A stretch of DNA of 16,300 nucleotides, from assembly GCA_002479715.1 (NCBI GenBank), contig DLOT01000035.1, positions 1 through 16,300 of the forward strand. Direction: 5' to 3'. The first letter of the stretch is position 1, and the number at the start of each line of letters is the position of its first letter. The translations under genes and the position numbers were made by a program. A model generated the notes under the pieces. That model had not been told where the DNA came from. It saw nothing but the letters and a program-made list of their open reading frames with translations, and made no database searches. Below, piece after piece: positions 6,954 to 13,773 of the stretch. Source of the stretch: Ruminococcus sp. UBA7477. GTDB taxonomy: Bacteria > Bacillota > Clostridia > Oscillospirales > Ruminococcaceae.

Positions 6954-7705
6954 CAGTCTTTACCTCCCGCTGTAGAATCCTTATATACTCCGAGCGGATA
7001 GTAAGGGATCATTTCCTCGCGAAGTCTTTCCAATGCCTTTAACGGTGTCATGCCCCAGTTGGTCGGGCAGGTTGAAAGAACTTCTACTATCGAAAAGCCC
7101 TTCTTATCTCTCTGATTTTCAAACGCCTTCTTTATGGCAGCCTTTGTTTCTCTGATATGAGGAACACTGTCTACGGCGACTCTTTGCGCCAGAGCGGTGC
7201 CGGTCAGCGTTGAGAGCATCTCACAGACTCTTACAGGATAGCCTGCCAGCTCAGGGTCACGGCCGTAAGGAGTTGTCTGCGTAACCTGTCCGGGGATAGT
7301 GGTCGGCGCCATCTGTCCGCCTGTCATTCCGTAGATCGTATTGTTGATGAAGATAACGACAATATTCTCGCCTCTAGTTGCGGCATGAACCGTTTCGGCA
7401 GTGCCGATAGCAGCAAGGTCGCCGTCACCCTGATATGTAAATACGAACTTATCCGGATTTGTTCTCTTAACACCTGTCGCAACTGCGGGAGCGCGTCCGT
7501 GAGGAGCCTCGATCATATCGCAGTTGAAATAATTATATGCCATAACCGAGCAGCCTACAGGGCAGATTCCGATCGTGTCGCCCTCGATGCCCATTTCGTC
7601 GATAACCTCGGCTACAAGTCTGTGAACGATACCGTGAGTACAGCCGGGGCAATAGTGGAGCGGAACGTCGCACAGAGCCTTCGGTCTTTCAAATACAACA
7701 GCCAT
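6953..7705 (-). CDS. 2-oxoacid:ferredoxin oxidoreductase, beta (TPP-binding) subunit
   Basis: A 250-aa thiamine-diphosphate-binding subunit that carries the cofactor for oxidative decarboxylation of 2-oxoacids to acyl-CoA with reduction of ferredoxin. The TPP signature runs from GDGD (93-96) to NN at 121-122 and YGMTGGQ (125-131). An N-terminal CPGCTHG (19-25) and VGCSV (50-54) match the family. This short beta type lacks its own ferredoxin domain, fitting the separate ferredoxin gene in the operon. The start ATG (7705-7703) overlaps the alpha-subunit stop as TGATG, with GGGAGG 9 nt upstream, mirroring the beta/gamma junction. The specificity (isovalerate or glutarate type) is unresolved. Confidence 0.95.
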   Translation of the reverse strand: MAVVFERPKALCDVPLHYCPGCTHGIVHRLVAEVIDEMGIEGDTIGICPVGCSVMAYNYFNCDMIEAPHGRAPAVATGVKRTNPDKFVFTYQGDGDLAAIGTAETVHAATRGENIVVIFINNTIYGMTGGQMAPTTIPGQVTQTTPYGRDPELAGYPVRVCEMLSTLTGTALAQRVAVDSVPHIRETKAAIKKAFENQRDKKGFSIVEVLSTCPTNWGMTPLKALERLREEMIPYYPLGVYKDSTAGGKD

Positions 7706-8763
7706 CAGTTGTTACCTCCCATTGCCTTGATTTTTGCGAGAACCTCTGCCGGGGTAGGAATAACTCCGCCTGTTCTTCCGAAGAACTCAACGGGCTTCTC
7801 GCAGTTAAGTGCCAGCTTGATATCGTCTACCATCTGGCCCATATTCATTTCAACAGACAGAACCTTTGAAGCATTCTCGCAGGCCTTTTTAATCTCCTTA
7901 TTCGGATACGGCCACAATGTCTTGGGTCTGAACATTCCGACCTTTATGCCCTGATCTCTGGCATCGTTAACAGCACTTTTAACGACTCTTGCAGTCGCGC
8001 CGAACGCACAGACAACAATATCGGCGTCCTCTGTGAGATATGTTTCGGCATCTGTTTCGTTTTCCTTTATCACGGCATATCTCTCATATCTGTCAAGAAC
8101 GGTCTTTTCAAGCTCATCGGGTGTGAGATAGAGTGAGTTGATGATATGATGCTCTCTCTTATTCTTATGACCGTTTGTTGCCCATGACGACTTGTCGGGC
8201 ATCTCCGCCTTGATCTCGGGGAACGCAACAGGCTCCATCATCTGTCCGAGAAGTCCGTCTGCCAGAATCAGAGCAGGCATACGGTATTCATCGGCCTTAT
8301 CGAAAGCCTTGACAACCATATCGACCATTTCCTGAACGGATGCGGGTGCGTAAACGAGCAGGTGGAAGTCACCGTGACCGAGACCCTTTGTAGCCTGCCA
8401 ATAGTCTGCCTGAGAGGGCTGAATACCGCCAAGGCCGGGGCCTCCTCTTTCAACATTGATGATTACGCAGGGCAGATCGGAGCCGGCGAGATAAGAAATA
8501 CCCTCGCTCTTGAGCGAAATTCCCGGCGATGAAGAAGATGTCATCGCGCGGACACCGGTCGATGCCGCACCGAGTACCATATTGATAGCGGCAATTTCTG
8601 ACTCTGCCTGCAAGAACACGCCGCCGTTTTTCTGCATACGCTTTGCCATATACGCGGCAAGCTCTGTCTGAGGTGTGATCGGGTAACCGAAGAAGCATTT
8701 ACAGCCTGCGCGCATTGCAGCCTCAGCAAGTGCTTCGTTACCCTTCATCAAATTCTTTTCCAA
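7705..8763 (-). CDS. vorB: 2-oxoacid:ferredoxin oxidoreductase, alpha subunit (VorB type)
   Basis: A 352-aa alpha subunit containing the pyrimidine-binding domain of TPP-dependent oxidoreductases. It shows MKGNEALAEAAMRAGC near the N-terminus, GYPITPQTE (26-34), QAESEIAAI with the likely catalytic Glu54, and GGPGLGGIQPSQADYWQA (107-124). The C-terminal domain carries GMFRPKTLWPYP and EMNMGQM. This pattern and length match the VorB (3-methyl-2-oxobutanoate:ferredoxin oxidoreductase) group, which makes branched acyl-CoA from 2-oxoisovalerate and relatives. A 2-oxoglutarate specificity (KorA) is the main alternative. The start is a TTG at 8763 because AAGGGAG lies 7 nt upstream and the product then begins MEKNLMKGNE as relatives do. 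The ATG five codons in (8748) lacks such a site. Confidence 0.9.
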   Translation of the reverse strand: MEKNLMKGNEALAEAAMRAGCKCFFGYPITPQTELAAYMAKRMQKNGGVFLQAESEIAAINMVLGAASTGVRAMTSSSSPGISLKSEGISYLAGSDLPCVIINVERGGPGLGGIQPSQADYWQATKGLGHGDFHLLVYAPASVQEMVDMVVKAFDKADEYRMPALILADGLLGQMMEPVAFPEIKAEMPDKSSWATNGHKNKREHHIINSLYLTPDELEKTVLDRYERYAVIKENETDAETYLTEDADIVVCAFGATARVVKSAVNDARDQGIKVGMFRPKTLWPYPNKEIKKACENASKVLSVEMNMGQMVDDIKLALNCEKPVEFFGRTGGVIPTPAEVLAKIKAMGGNN

Positions 8764-8957
8764 AGTATTTACTCCCTTCGAAATTAGTTTAATCTTGCTT
8801 TACTAATACATCATCGTTCTGTAGACAAAGCTTAGAGATAGAATACGATCAATCAAGGAAAACGACCGCAGGCAGGCTCGCGCCTGTCAAGGGCGTTTGA
8901 CACAGAGTGAGCGTATTATAGCCGCAGATTTGTCTATAGGTTGGTTATGAATTAGTA
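8764..8957 (-). promoter_or_regulatory. Non-coding gap with inverted repeats inside the oxidoreductase operon
   Basis: 194 bp separate the ferredoxin stop from the vorB start, whereas the neighbouring vor genes overlap. I see no ORF with a ribosome site. It contains an exact inverted repeat TGTCAA-GGGCGT-TTGACA (8885-8902), a small hairpin CAGGC-GCGA-GCCTG next to it on the - strand, and a widely spaced 8-bp inverted pair TAGACAAA/TTTGTCTA (8822-8829, 8929-8936). A TATAAT (8919-8914 on the - strand) has no fitting -35. It could be a leader, operator or small RNA; I recognise no known riboswitch or T-box. Confidence 0.4.
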
Positions 8958-9164
8958 TTACTTTTCCACCGTAATGCAGCAGTCTGGACACATCATAGCG
9001 CACATGGCGCAGCCGATGCAAGCGTTTTCGTCAACGCACTCCGCTGTAAAATAGCCTGCTTTGTTACGCTTTTCCTTATTGATCTCAATAATCTTTTTCG
9101 GACAGGCATTGGCGCAAAGTCCGCAGCCCTTGCAGCGTTCGGCTCTGACAGTCATCTTAGCCAT
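8958..9164 (-). CDS. 2x[4Fe-4S] ferredoxin-type subunit of the oxidoreductase
   Basis: A 68-aa protein with two complete 4Fe-4S motifs: C11-x2-C14-x2-C17-x3-C21-P, and C49-x2-C52-x2-C55-x3-C59-P, plus extra Cys at 43, 62 and 63. This is the delta/ferredoxin-like subunit that moves electrons from the TPP subunit to soluble ferredoxin. The beta subunit here has no Fe-S domain of its own. I chose the ATG at 9164 because AAAGGAG lies 9 nt upstream and relatives begin MAK. A more distal in-frame ATG at 9188 places that site inside the coding region and has no site of its own. It follows the P-loop ATPase by 37 bp and precedes vorB after the unusual 194-bp gap. Confidence 0.93.
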   Translation of the reverse strand: MAKMTVRAERCKGCGLCANACPKKIIEINKEKRNKAGYFTAECVDENACIGCAMCAMMCPDCCITVEK

Positions 9165-9201
9165 AACTTTAGACTCCTTTCCAATCAACGAATTTTATCA
9201 T

Positions 9202-9855
9202 TTACCTATCCCAAACGGGCTTGACATAGACATCTATGCTTTTGAAGCGCCGATCGTCCATGCCAAGGCTTTTCGGGGCAGTTGAAAATGCTACAGAGAG
9301 ATTAACCAGCCGGGAAAGCTGATCTGCATACTCCAGTGAGCTTTCAACGGTTTCCGCTGTCGTTTCACAGCCGAGGTTTGAATTATTCACTATCGCGGTA
9401 TGCTTCATTCGCGAGGCGGTCTCGATCTTATAGAAAAGCTCGGCAGCCTCATCGGGGGTTCTCGTCATATATCTGAAGCGGTTGAAAACATAAAGCATAT
9501 CCAGATCTCCGCCTGCATTAAGTCCGTCGGCAAAGCGACCCAGCGCCACAGCTCCGTCGTCGTCCCCGCCGACATCGACGATAAGGCAGCCGTTTTCCTC
9601 TGCCGCTATACGCTCGAGGTCAAAGCACAGTGCCGGGATATCAAGGTTTGTATTGGCATAGGAGGGGGTAATAAGCTCTATTCCCTTCTCACCGAAAAGC
9701 TCCTTGAAATCGGCTGTTCTGAAATATGGATTTACAATGTCAAGGTCAACAACAGTAACGTGTCTGCCGGATCTGGCCGCCTCAATGGCGAGATTGACCG
9801 AAAGATTTGATTTTCCGCTTCCGTAGTGACCAGTTATCACATTTATCTTATTCAT
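9202..9855 (-). CDS. P-loop ATPase of the ParA/MinD/CobQ-like group, oxidoreductase-associated
   Basis: A 217-aa cytosolic P-loop NTPase. Walker A is GHYGSGKSN (9-17), followed by a conserved VVDLDIVNPYFRT (35-47) and a Walker B-like LIVDVGGDDDG (91-101). It resembles SIMIBI-class ATPases such as ParA/MinD. The first lysine of the deviant Walker A is replaced by His, and the CxxC of Mrp/Nbp35 Fe-S carriers is absent. It is the first gene of the ferredoxin-vorB-beta-gamma run, 37 bp before the ferredoxin, with its own promoter. The position suggests a role in assembling, maturing or regulating the oxidoreductase, but I know of no established function. The ATG at 9855 has AGGAG 7 nt upstream. 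Confidence 0.85.
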   Translation of the reverse strand: MNKINVITGHYGSGKSNLSVNLAIEAARSGRHVTVVDLDIVNPYFRTADFKELFGEKGIELITPSYANTNLDIPALCFDLERIAAEENGCLIVDVGGDDDGAVALGRFADGLNAGGDLDMLYVFNRFRYMTRTPDEAAELFYKIETASRMKHTAIVNNSNLGCETTAETVESSLEYADQLSRLVNLSVAFSTAPKSLGMDDRRFKSIDVYVKPVWDR

Positions 9856-9876
9856 ATAAATACTCCTGTAAAAGCT

Positions 9877-9905
9877 ATAATATCACATTTGCCGACAAAT
9901 TGCAA
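9877..9905 (-). promoter_or_regulatory. Promoter of the ATPase/oxidoreductase operon
   Basis: On the - strand: TTGCAA (9905-9900), a 17-bp spacer and TATTAT (9882-9877), with TG one base before the -10 (extended -10). The spacer contains an inverted repeat ATTTG-CCGA-CAAAT (9887-9900, + strand reading) that reaches the -35 box and could be an operator. It lies in the 69-bp gap after the carboxypeptidase stop codon. Confidence 0.7.
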
Positions 9906-9924
9906 GATTACTCCTGTGGAAAAA

Positions 9925-11364
9925 TCAGCCGTCGTAATCATCGTCGTCGTAGTCGTCCTCATAGTCGCCGTTATCGTACGGCTCATCGTCTTCATACTCA
10001 TCGTCGTCATACTTATTATTTTTCTCATAACGGGCGCGTCTGCGGTTTTTTCTCGCAAACATTACAGCCGCGAATATCAGAACATACAAAAGCACCGCGC
10101 CGACAGCCGCGATTATCGCCAGCTTAAAGTGCGACGAATCCTTAAAGGTCGTTGAGACCTTGACGTCTGACTTTATTTCGTCGCGCTCTACGGAAGACGT
10201 TGCAACAAGGTCGATCGTAGATATAGTCTGCCCTGCGTATGTAAGCTCTACAGTTCCGAGCTTCTGACCGGCTACAACGGGAGCGACTGCACTTTGATCG
10301 AGAGTTATCTTCTTTTTTACCTGCGAAATATCAACGTTATTCGGCCAAAGCTGAGAATAGCTCGCCGCAGGTCTTACTGTAACATGATTGGTATTCTTGC
10401 CGTACTCAACCGTCACCTCGCCCATCTCTGTGGCATTATCGAGCAGGGTCGTATACTCTAAGGTATCGAAAGCCCATGTGTAAAGGTTCTTATGGTCGAT
10501 ACAGTTATACATTGTGGAAACTCCTGATTCGTCGTATCCGGGAGCGCCCATTGTTACCGTCAGATAAGTATATCCGTTTCTGGTTGCGGTTGAAACCAGA
10601 CATCTTCCTGCCTCGTCGAGAAAGCCGGTTTTGATGCCACTCGCAAAGCGGTAATAATAGTCGGAGCCTTCGACGATCAGCTTATTGGAGCTGACGATAT
10701 GCGTTCCCTCCGGATGCTCCGGAGTAGCGGGAAGATCATAGCTCGGCTGATTGCATATTTCCATGAAAAGCTCATACTTTGACAAGAGATACTTGCAAAG
10801 TATTGCAATATCCTCGCAGGTGGTATAATTATTCTTTGCAAAAAGCCCATGAGCGTTGGAATAATGTGTATTTTTCATTCCCAGCTCAGCAGCCTTCTCA
10901 TTCATTTTCTCAACGAACGCATCAATGCTTCCGCACATATCTATCGCAAGTATATTCGCAGCCTCGCAAGCCGATGGTATCATAAGCGCACAGAGCAGAT
11001 CATAATATGAAAGCTCCTCGCCGCGCCTGATATCTGCATTTGAACACCCTGTGCCGTCAAGCTCATTGAAAGCTGCCGAACCGCCGCTGGCTTTTTTGCC
11101 CATCAACGCTTCCTTATTGCCGTTATATGTCTCCAAAACGATCAAACAGGTCATTATCTTGGTCAGTGAGGCGGGGACGCGCTGAACGTCGGAGTTTTTT
11201 GAGTAAACTACACTGCCGTTATCAAGGCTTATCATATAAACCGCTTCGGAATACACCTCAACGTCCGAGTCAAAAACGATAGCATCCGCGTTTACCGACA
11301 TAGTCGGCACGACTATTACCACAAGCATAACAAAGGCGGTAAGCAGGGAAACCAGTTTTTTCAT
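9925..11364 (-). CDS. dacF: D-alanyl-D-alanine carboxypeptidase (PBP5/DacF family) with TM anchor and acidic tail
   Basis: A 479-aa exported serine carboxypeptidase (peptidase S11) that trims the terminal D-Ala from peptidoglycan stem peptides. Residues 1-27 are a signal sequence. The nucleophile motif is S66-L-T-K69 and the third motif is K245-T-G in ASGIKTG. The second motif, normally SxN, reads S131-A-C133. A C-terminal all-beta domain follows (about 300-410). Near 421-445 comes a transmembrane helix, then an Arg/Lys cluster and a tail of 29 residues with 18 Asp/Glu and 6 Tyr. Most relatives end in an amphipathic helix instead. The ATG at 11364 is chosen because AGGAG is 7 nt upstream; the GTG at 11382 has no such site. 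It is the last gene of the nadB run, 14 bp after its neighbour. The symbol is a subfamily guess. Confidence 0.9.
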   Translation of the reverse strand: MKKLVSLLTAFVMLVVIVVPTMSVNADAIVFDSDVEVYSEAVYMISLDNGSVVYSKNSDVQRVPASLTKIMTCLIVLETYNGNKEALMGKKASGGSAAFNELDGTGCSNADIRRGEELSYYDLLCALMIPSACEAANILAIDMCGSIDAFVEKMNEKAAELGMKNTHYSNAHGLFAKNNYTTCEDIAILCKYLLSKYELFMEICNQPSYDLPATPEHPEGTHIVSSNKLIVEGSDYYYRFASGIKTGFLDEAGRCLVSTATRNGYTYLTVTMGAPGYDESGVSTMYNCIDHKNLYTWAFDTLEYTTLLDNATEMGEVTVEYGKNTNHVTVRPAASYSQLWPNNVDISQVKKKITLDQSAVAPVVAGQKLGTVELTYAGQTISTIDLVATSSVERDEIKSDVKVSTTFKDSSHFKLAIIAAVGAVLLYVLIFAAVMFARKNRRRARYEKNNKYDDDEYEDDEPYDNGDYEDDYDDDDYDG

Positions 11365-11378
11365 TTCTATTCTCCTAT

Positions 11379-12119
11379 TCACTTTATTCTGTATATATTA
11401 GTTCGTTTCTCTTTTCGGACAAGCTCCGCAAAGCCGAGATAAACAAGTATTTTCACTATCATTCTTGCATTATTAAGATCTGTCGCGGCGAGCCTCGCAA
11501 AGCTTTTGCAGTCAAATTCTCCGCTAAGCCCCTCAGGGATAAGCTGTCGGTAATCATCGGGGCAGTCAAAGACGATCTCACTCAGCAAAGCGGTCGGTAT
11601 TCTGTCGCACCTTGTTGATCCCTTCTTTGGGTTTCCCCTTTGCCTTTTTCCGTTGAGGTACCTTATCTCCTCCAGCTCCAGCATACAAAGCCGAAGATGA
11701 AATCTGGGATTGTCAAGTGCATATCTCAGAACATACATTTCTCTCGCGGCGTCATAAATACCCATCTTCTTTGGGGAACGGCGTTTCGGCGAAAGCTCGC
11801 CGGTTTCCGTATCCATCCAGATAAGATATTTCACTGCAGCCATGGGATAGACCACAGTAACATCGCAATACTCTAAAAAAACATCAAGCTTGGGTATAAG
11901 ATATTTGAAGTTAGCGGTCTGGATCTCTATTATTCCGTTCTCACCGACTATATCGGCAACATAGCTGCCGACCTTGACCTCATGGTTCTCGCTGTCAGGC
12001 TCATAATACTCTTTCATTACGGCGTGAAGCGTTTTTTCCGAAAGCACGCCGATACCTTTTCTTTCTCTCTGCCTGCCGATCACCTTTTCACAAGCTTTTG
12101 CAAAGGCCTCGCTGTTCAC
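11379..12119 (-). CDS. Uncharacterised protein with PD-(D/E)XK nuclease-like N-domain and C-terminal winged-helix-like domain
   Basis: A 246-aa soluble protein without signal or membrane segments. Residues about 25-105 look like a restriction-endonuclease fold. A helix with H32/E37 is followed by VGSYVADIVGENGIIEIQT (50-68), where D56 and E65-x-Q67 stand at the places of the D...ExK catalytic residues, and then by a KLDVFLEYCDVTVVYP strand. A basic linker (PKRRSPKK, 111-118) follows. The last 70 residues (DLNNARMIVKILVYLGFAELV...) read like a winged helix. Related conserved hypothetical proteins occur in other Clostridia, but I know of no proven activity. The GTG start at 12119 overlaps the preceding stop by 4 nt, with AAGGA 6 nt upstream, so it is translated in concert with the phosphorylase and carboxypeptidase genes. 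The nuclease fold is inference. Confidence 0.8.
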   Translation of the reverse strand: MNSEAFAKACEKVIGRQRERKGIGVLSEKTLHAVMKEYYEPDSENHEVKVGSYVADIVGENGIIEIQTANFKYLIPKLDVFLEYCDVTVVYPMAAVKYLIWMDTETGELSPKRRSPKKMGIYDAAREMYVLRYALDNPRFHLRLCMLELEEIRYLNGKRQRGNPKKGSTRCDRIPTALLSEIVFDCPDDYRQLIPEGLSGEFDCKSFARLAATDLNNARMIVKILVYLGFAELVRKEKRTNIYRIK

Positions 12120-12904
12120 GCTCTATCCTTCTTTATCAGGATCTCTATCGCATCCACTGCGCACCTGATCGCTCTTGCAGAATCATAGGTGACATTATCG
12201 GGAAGCCCTTGCTTTGACCGCTCGACGTTCCACAGCGCGGTGAACACCGAGCCGCAGCGTTTTCTGTGGGCAGTGCATACGGCGTAAACCGCCGCGCTTT
12301 CCATCTCGCTTGTAAGGCAGCCGCATTTCATATAGCTATCCCACCGCTGTTTTATATCATAAGCCATAGGCGAAGCATCAGGCTCCACCTCGCCGTAAAA
12401 GCTATCCTTTGCATGAACAACACCGATGTGATATCTGTTGCCGATCTCGTCGGTCGAAATTTTTTCGGCGGCTTCCTTGAGCGCCTCAATGACACCGAAA
12501 TCCGCTACACAAGGGTAATCTGAGGGAAGATACTCATGAGAGGTCCCCTCTCCGCGAACGGACGCCAAAGCAATGACAAGATCGCCGCCCGATACCGACA
12601 GATCCATGCCGCCGCTCGTGCCGACGCGAACAAAAGTATCTGCGCCGCATTTGATAAGCTCCTCAACGGCTATCGCTGCCGACGGTCCGCCTATTCCGGT
12701 CGAACACACCGTGACCTTTTCCCCGAGCAGCTCACCGGTATAAACGTTGTATTCCCTGTTGCAGGCGACCTGCTCGGCGTTATCCAGAAGTGCGGCTATC
12801 TTCGGCACTCTTCCGGGATCTCCCGGCAGAATGACATACCTGCCGATCTCCCCGGGCAGGGTCTGAATGTGAAACTGCCTTTCGCCATCCATTATGCTTG
12901 CCAT
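12116..12904 (-). CDS. udp: Uridine phosphorylase-like nucleoside phosphorylase
   Basis: A 262-aa PNP/UDP-family phosphorylase. These enzymes cleave nucleosides with phosphate to give a free base and ribose 1-phosphate. Visible motifs are the phosphate-binding GDPGR (28-32), STGIGGPS (68-75), RVGTSGG (93-99), the ASVRGEGTSHEYLP and VADF segments typical of uridine phosphorylases, and the ribose-binding SEMESAA (199-205). In E. coli Udp the uracil is held by Gln and Arg of a FYPGQER segment. Here that segment reads FYGEVEPD (169-176), so both residues seem absent or shifted and the base preference is uncertain. The ATG at 12904 has GGGAGG 8 nt upstream. It follows nadC by 17 bp and overlaps the next gene by 4 nt. 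Salvage of uridine is the default expectation. Confidence 0.88.
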   Translation of the reverse strand: MASIMDGERQFHIQTLPGEIGRYVILPGDPGRVPKIAALLDNAEQVACNREYNVYTGELLGEKVTVCSTGIGGPSAAIAVEELIKCGADTFVRVGTSGGMDLSVSGGDLVIALASVRGEGTSHEYLPSDYPCVADFGVIEALKEAAEKISTDEIGNRYHIGVVHAKDSFYGEVEPDASPMAYDIKQRWDSYMKCGCLTSEMESAAVYAVCTAHRKRCGSVFTALWNVERSKQGLPDNVTYDSARAIRCAVDAIEILIKKDRA

Positions 12905-12917
12905 CGGTTCATCCTCC

Positions 12918-12933
12918 CTATCTATCTATCTAT
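12918..12933 (-). repeat. Tetranucleotide repeat (ATAG)4 at the nadC stop
   Basis: Four perfect ATAG units on the - strand (CTAT on the +) cover the last nadC codons, its TAG stop and the approach to the udp ribosome site. A change in copy number would shift the nadC C-terminus and the spacing to udp. No variation can be seen from a single sequence. Confidence 0.6.
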
Positions 12934-13761
12934 TTTCATAGATATGTCAAAAGCCTTTACCGAATGAGTAATAGCTCCGACTGAGATAATATCGACTCCT
13001 GTTTGCGCGATCGCCTTGACCGTTTCGGCGGTCACATTTCCCGATGCCTCAAGCTTAGCCCGGCCGCCAGTTATCTCAACCGCATTTTTCATATCCTCAA
13101 CGCTCATGTTATCAAGCATTATTATCTCGACCCCGAGTGAAAGCGCTTCATTAAGACCGTCCAGATCCGCTACCTCGACCTCGATCTTAACGGTATGTCC
13201 CATATTCTCGCGAAGCTTATTCACCGCCGCGGTCATGCTTCCGTATGCATCTATGTGGGTGTCTTTCAGCATAGCGCAGTCGGAAAGGTTATAACGGTGG
13301 TTTTTCCCCCCTCCGACAGTAACGGCATATTTCTCTATGGCGCGAAGACCCGGAAGAGTTTTTCTGGTATCTGCAATGCTTGCTTTTGTTCCCTCACACA
13401 GTCTGACCAACCTGTTTGTTGCGGTTGCGACGCCTGACATATGCTGAATAAGATTGAGTGCCGTTCTCTCACCCTTCAAAAGCGCTCTTGTCTTAGCGGT
13501 AAACCTGGCAATTATATCGCCCTTTTTTACCTTGCCGCCGTCCTGTATGAGAATTTCGCAGGAGGCTTCATCGTCGAGCAGTTTAAACACTCTTGCGGCA
13601 ACCTCGGTTCCGCAGACGATCCCTTCGTCCTTCGCAACATATCTCGCAGTTGATATTTTGTCATCGTCTACAAGATAGTCTGTGGTAACATCAATATAGT
13701 TTATATCCTCGGCCAGCGCTGATTTTATAATAGCGTCGATCTGAAACTGCATAAGCTTCAT
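12922..13761 (-). CDS. nadC: Quinolinate phosphoribosyltransferase (nicotinate-nucleotide pyrophosphorylase, carboxylating)
   Basis: A 279-aa NadC, converting quinolinate and PRPP to nicotinate mononucleotide with loss of CO2, the step where de novo NAD synthesis joins the salvage route. Motifs in order: GERTALNLIQHMSGVAT (97-113), DTRKTLPGLR (131-140), KYAVTVGGGKNHR (144-156), the acidic EVEV strand (194-197), IMLDN (214-218), EASGNV (238-243) and ISVGAITHS (259-267). These cover the quinolinate-binding Arg/Lys/His residues and the type II PRTase barrel. The ATG at 13761 has AGGAGG 8 nt upstream. It lies 12 bp after a membrane protein gene that itself overlaps nadB, so nadB and nadC are cotranscribed. 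The stop codon sits inside a tetranucleotide repeat. Confidence 0.97.
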   Translation of the reverse strand: MKLMQFQIDAIIKSALAEDINYIDVTTDYLVDDDKISTARYVAKDEGIVCGTEVAARVFKLLDDEASCEILIQDGGKVKKGDIIARFTAKTRALLKGERTALNLIQHMSGVATATNRLVRLCEGTKASIADTRKTLPGLRAIEKYAVTVGGGKNHRYNLSDCAMLKDTHIDAYGSMTAAVNKLRENMGHTVKIEVEVADLDGLNEALSLGVEIIMLDNMSVEDMKNAVEITGGRAKLEASGNVTAETVKAIAQTGVDIISVGAITHSVKAFDISMKIDR

Positions 13762-13773
13762 AGCTTTTTCCTC

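Noticed and set aside
7385..7954. 189-aa open frame on the + strand opposite the beta and alpha oxidoreductase genes
   Set aside because: Antisense shadow across the junction of two certain genes; no ribosome site and no recognisable motif.
8885..8902. Promoters built on the TTGACA copies of the dyad
   Set aside because: On neither strand is there a -10-like box 16-18 bp downstream of the TTGACA.
8764..8957. T-box or classical riboswitch in the vorB upstream gap
   Set aside because: I could not find the T-box core sequence or any conserved riboswitch core; only unassigned inverted repeats.
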